16,355 bases of DNA, taken from positions 1-16,355 of the forward strand of contig CBERPN010000067.1 in NCBI GenBank assembly GCA_965524675.1. Direction: 5' to 3'. The DNA is from CALLQB01 sp036479275. GTDB lineage: Bacteria; Actinomycetota; Acidimicrobiia; Acidimicrobiales; SHLQ01. Below the pieces are notes generated by a model. It was not told the DNA's origin. It was given only the letters and a program-made list of their open reading frames with translations, and did not search any database. Position numbers and translations under genes: made by a program. Below, one piece after another: positions 14,186 through 16,355 of this stretch; positions within the stretch are counted from its first letter, which is position 1, and every line of letters starts with the position of its first letter.

Positions 14186-15793
14186 TCAGACCATCCCGTT
14201 GACGACGAAGCGCGACAACTCTTTGCCGGTCTTGCCGTCGTAGGCGTGCACTGTGCACACCAGACACGAGTCGAAACTACGGGCCACAAGGCCGAGTTCG
14301 ACCGGGTCGGAAGTGTCTTGAATCGGAGCCCCGACCAGTGCCTGTTCGATCGGACCCAGAGTTCCCTCGCCATCACGTGGACCAATATTCCAAGCCGTGG
14401 GAGTGACAACTTGATAGTTCTCGATTTTTCCCTTTTCGATGACGATCCAATCCGCCAGCGCACCGCGGGCAGCTTCGGTCGCTCCAAATCCCTTACCCGA
14501 CCGATGCTCGACCGGTTTGGTGTAGAAGCTCTCGTGCAGATCGATATCGTCGAGCCATTGGCGGCACCACTGGAAGTACTTCGGACCCTCGTGCATTCGC
14601 GCCAGCTGGCGCACCATTATCGAGGGGCCGATCTTGTCCATGATGTCTTTGAACAGGTTGTCGTCATCTTGGTGTTCGCCAGCGCCCGGGGCTGAGGCGG
14701 CCATGCGACGGGCGAGCGGCCCGGCCTCTAGCGGCACATAACCCTGACCCTCGACGTTGTAGCGAGGCGACTTGGCCCAGCTGTATTTGCCGTCTTTCTT
14801 GCCCTGCTCTGGATCGATTGGATCGGTAACACCTTCCCATGGATGAAGCAGTCCGCCGCCCTTGTAGAAGGAGTGAGCGGTGTCTTCGCTAACCCTGAGG
14901 TGATCGAATTCGGAGTACTCGCCGTTTGCGTAAATGCCCGACCGGTTAATGAGCGCAGCGTTGCGATCTTCGACGGTCGGGTTCTGGTATAGCTCTGGGT
15001 CGAAGTAGGTGCCGGTCGCTATGTAGTTGCCCACACCCTGGCCGTATTTGTCGAGGCCCACATCGAGGCAGAAGCGGATGAAGAACCCACAGTCGCTGTT
15101 GCGTTGACTGTCGTTTTCGTCGACCCAGGCGAGTACATCCTCCCAGGTTTCGTTTTCGAGCCAACGCTCGATCGAGCAGCCGAGCCATTGGCCTTCAAGC
15201 CACACTCGCTTCCAGTTCTCAAGAATGGCGATCGAACGACTGACCTCGGCCAACGTTGGAGCACACATGACCCCGCCCGGTATCATGAAGCTCGAGTGCG
15301 GCCACTGGCCGCCAAACATCGCGTACACCTCGACCGGCTTGCCCGACAGAACGACCCCGGTCTGATAACTCTCGCCGACATAGGGGGCGAAACGACGAAT
15401 GCACTCCTCGTATAGCGGCGATTTGGCAAAGTTCTTGTTGGTGAGGTCGATCGCAAACAGCGCATAGAAGTAGCGCGGAATCGACTGCAACGTCTCACAC
15501 GCTTGGGCGATGTTGCGGATGAGCGTCGCGTTTGGCGGCACGTGGGTACTCCACGCGGTGTCGAGCGCATAGGCAGCCTTATAGAGGTGACTGCCGCCAC
15601 AGATCCCACAAATTCGAGGTGTAACGATTAGCCCTGCTTGGGGATCTTTGCCCTTAAGAATCATCTCGAAGCCACGGAACATTCCCGCAGTCGTCCAGGC
15701 CGAACTCACGACGCCGTCGTCGATCGTCACCCGAACATCGAGGTCGCCTTCCACTCGTCCGAGCGGGCTGACATTGAGGTCGATGGTACTCAT
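14186..15793 (-). CDS. hhyL: Group 1h (group 5) [NiFe]-hydrogenase large subunit
   Basis: This is the 535-aa catalytic subunit that oxidises H2 at the Ni-Fe(CN)2CO site. The N-terminal ligand pair is in TPRICGICGGSH (Cys62, Cys65) and the C-terminal pair in SCLVCTVH (Cys510, Cys513). The L1 and L2 contexts, GICGGSHLYKA and SFDSCLVCTVHAYD, match those typical of the group 1h hydrogenases of actinobacteria. After His516 comes a 19-residue tail, AYDGKTGKELSRFVVNGMV, the expected peptide removed by the maturation protease encoded next. The start ATG at 15793 gives MSTIDLNVSPLGRVEGDLDV, where GRVEGD is the family opening; the upstream extension is not homologous. A purine-rich GAGAGAAGAA precedes it. 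The 25-base gap after hhyS contains no promoter. Members of this group oxidise atmospheric H2 and tolerate O2 (family knowledge). Confidence 0.96.
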   Translation of the reverse strand: MSTIDLNVSPLGRVEGDLDVRVTIDDGVVSSAWTTAGMFRGFEMILKGKDPQAGLIVTPRICGICGGSHLYKAAYALDTAWSTHVPPNATLIRNIAQACETLQSIPRYFYALFAIDLTNKNFAKSPLYEECIRRFAPYVGESYQTGVVLSGKPVEVYAMFGGQWPHSSFMIPGGVMCAPTLAEVSRSIAILENWKRVWLEGQWLGCSIERWLENETWEDVLAWVDENDSQRNSDCGFFIRFCLDVGLDKYGQGVGNYIATGTYFDPELYQNPTVEDRNAALINRSGIYANGEYSEFDHLRVSEDTAHSFYKGGGLLHPWEGVTDPIDPEQGKKDGKYSWAKSPRYNVEGQGYVPLEAGPLARRMAASAPGAGEHQDDDNLFKDIMDKIGPSIMVRQLARMHEGPKYFQWCRQWLDDIDLHESFYTKPVEHRSGKGFGATEAARGALADWIVIEKGKIENYQVVTPTAWNIGPRDGEGTLGPIEQALVGAPIQDTSDPVELGLVARSFDSCLVCTVHAYDGKTGKELSRFVVNGMV

Positions 15794-15818
15794 AGCTAGT
15801 ATTCTTCTCTCGGTTGGA

Positions 15819-16355
15819 TCAGACGACGAACATGTCTTCTTTGGACCACTCGGGTGCCGCAACCTTCGCTGCTGCTGCGTGGGCCATGTAGGTCAGGTGG
15901 TCGGTACCCTCGGGCACCTCTTTGGGTATTACTCCCGAAACCTTTTGGGTCTTAAAGACCGTTCCCGGCGCTAGCTCCATAAACGGGAACTCGGGTTCGG
16001 TGCATCCCAAACAAGGCATTCCGGCTCGGGTCTTGGAGCTTTGTCGATTCCAAAGAATCCGGTTACAAGGCGAGTGGGTCATCGGGCCACGACAGCCAAA
16101 CTCATAGAAGAGACAGCCCGTGCGGGTACCTTCACCGAAGCTCATCGTCGACTGCTTGTACTCGAAGAACTGCACGCGGGTGCAGCCGGTTTGGGTGAAG
16201 GTTTTGAAGAAGGTTTGTGGGCGATGCAGATCGTCGAGTGCAATGTCGGCGGTGCGTCCGCTAGCCAATGCGACAAGAATTTGGGTAATCCAATCGGGGT
16301 GAGCCGGGCAGCCCGGGATATTGATCACCGGCAGGCCAGCCTTGGACACAAAGTC
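15819..16355 (-). CDS. hhyS: Group 1h [NiFe]-hydrogenase small subunit, 5' end outside the window
   Basis: This is the C-terminal part (178 codons plus stop) of the iron-sulfur subunit that carries electrons away from HhyL. The frame stays open to the right edge, so the GTG at 16349 is only an internal Val codon. Visible cluster-region motifs include GCPAHPDW, GCTRVQFFEY, TGCLFYEFGCRG, SPCNRILWN and MPCLGCTEPEFPF, giving the cysteines for the medial and distal clusters and part of the proximal one. The N-terminal Cys/Asp region that would show whether the proximal cluster is the 3Cys/1Asp type typical of group 1h lies outside. The C-terminus (AAAAKVAAPEWSKEDMFVV) has no membrane anchor, in line with a peripheral enzyme. 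A Tat signal cannot be judged. The gene is the most upstream one visible in the operon, so the operon promoter is not in the window. Confidence 0.93.
   Translation of the reverse strand, partial: DFVSKAGLPVINIPGCPAHPDWITQILVALASGRTADIALDDLHRPQTFFKTFTQTGCTRVQFFEYKQSTMSFGEGTRTGCLFYEFGCRGPMTHSPCNRILWNRQSSKTRAGMPCLGCTEPEFPFMELAPGTVFKTQKVSGVIPKEVPEGTDHLTYMAHAAAAKVAAPEWSKEDMFVV

Noticed and set aside
15944..15956. Short palindrome GGTCTT-A-AAGACC within hhyS
   Set aside because: It is inside conserved coding sequence, only 6-bp arms, and expected by chance in a window of this size.

Overview
The window looks like a GC-rich actinobacterial chromosome segment, possibly Acidimicrobiia-like. Three things point there: a mycothiol-dependent maleylpyruvate isomerase-fold protein, GTG and TTG starts with apparently leaderless promoters, and a group 1h (formerly group 5) [NiFe]-hydrogenase operon of actinobacterial type. 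This assignment rests on gene content only.

Layout. Positions 1-2700 are on the plus strand: the 3' part of an MMPL-family (RND) transporter, then an FTR1/EfeU-type iron permease. The permease promoter overlaps a perfect dyad that resembles a DtxR/MntR operator. A nested-hairpin terminator at 2717-2760 closes this side. Everything else is on the minus strand. First come a DtxR-family metal regulator with an unusual predicted metal-ligand set, a 130-bp inverted-repeat element (3487-3616), a DinB-fold mycothiol-dependent enzyme, and a 25-bp perfect palindrome (4327-4351).

From 16355 down to 4380 lies one almost gapless minus-strand operon for a high-affinity, oxygen-tolerant uptake [NiFe]-hydrogenase. 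In transcription order it holds: hhyS (5' end outside the window), hhyL, a maturation endopeptidase, a 107-aa protein of unknown function, a TPR-like protein, a NifU-Rieske fusion (candidate HhyE electron relay), an NHL beta-propeller protein, hypF, hypC, hypD, hypE and a His-rich NiCoT-type nickel permease. After hhyL, the junctions are overlaps of 1-11 nt, or gaps of 2-8 nt, so translational coupling is likely throughout. hypA and hypB are not in the window.

How the parts fit. HypF and HypE make the cyanide ligands and HypC and HypD assemble Fe(CN)2CO. The nickel permease supplies Ni, and the endopeptidase trims HhyL behind its last metal-binding motif. HhyS carries the iron-sulfur relay, and the NifU-Rieske protein is a plausible carrier to the respiratory chain. 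The NHL, TPR and 107-aa proteins are the least understood members and the best place to look for new biology. The adjacent iron permease and metal regulator make the whole region metal-supply themed, though the two parts are separate transcription units. No RNA genes, CRISPR arrays, insertion-sequence transposases or gene-free stretches over 300 bases were seen; the longest gap is 179 bases (3443-3621).
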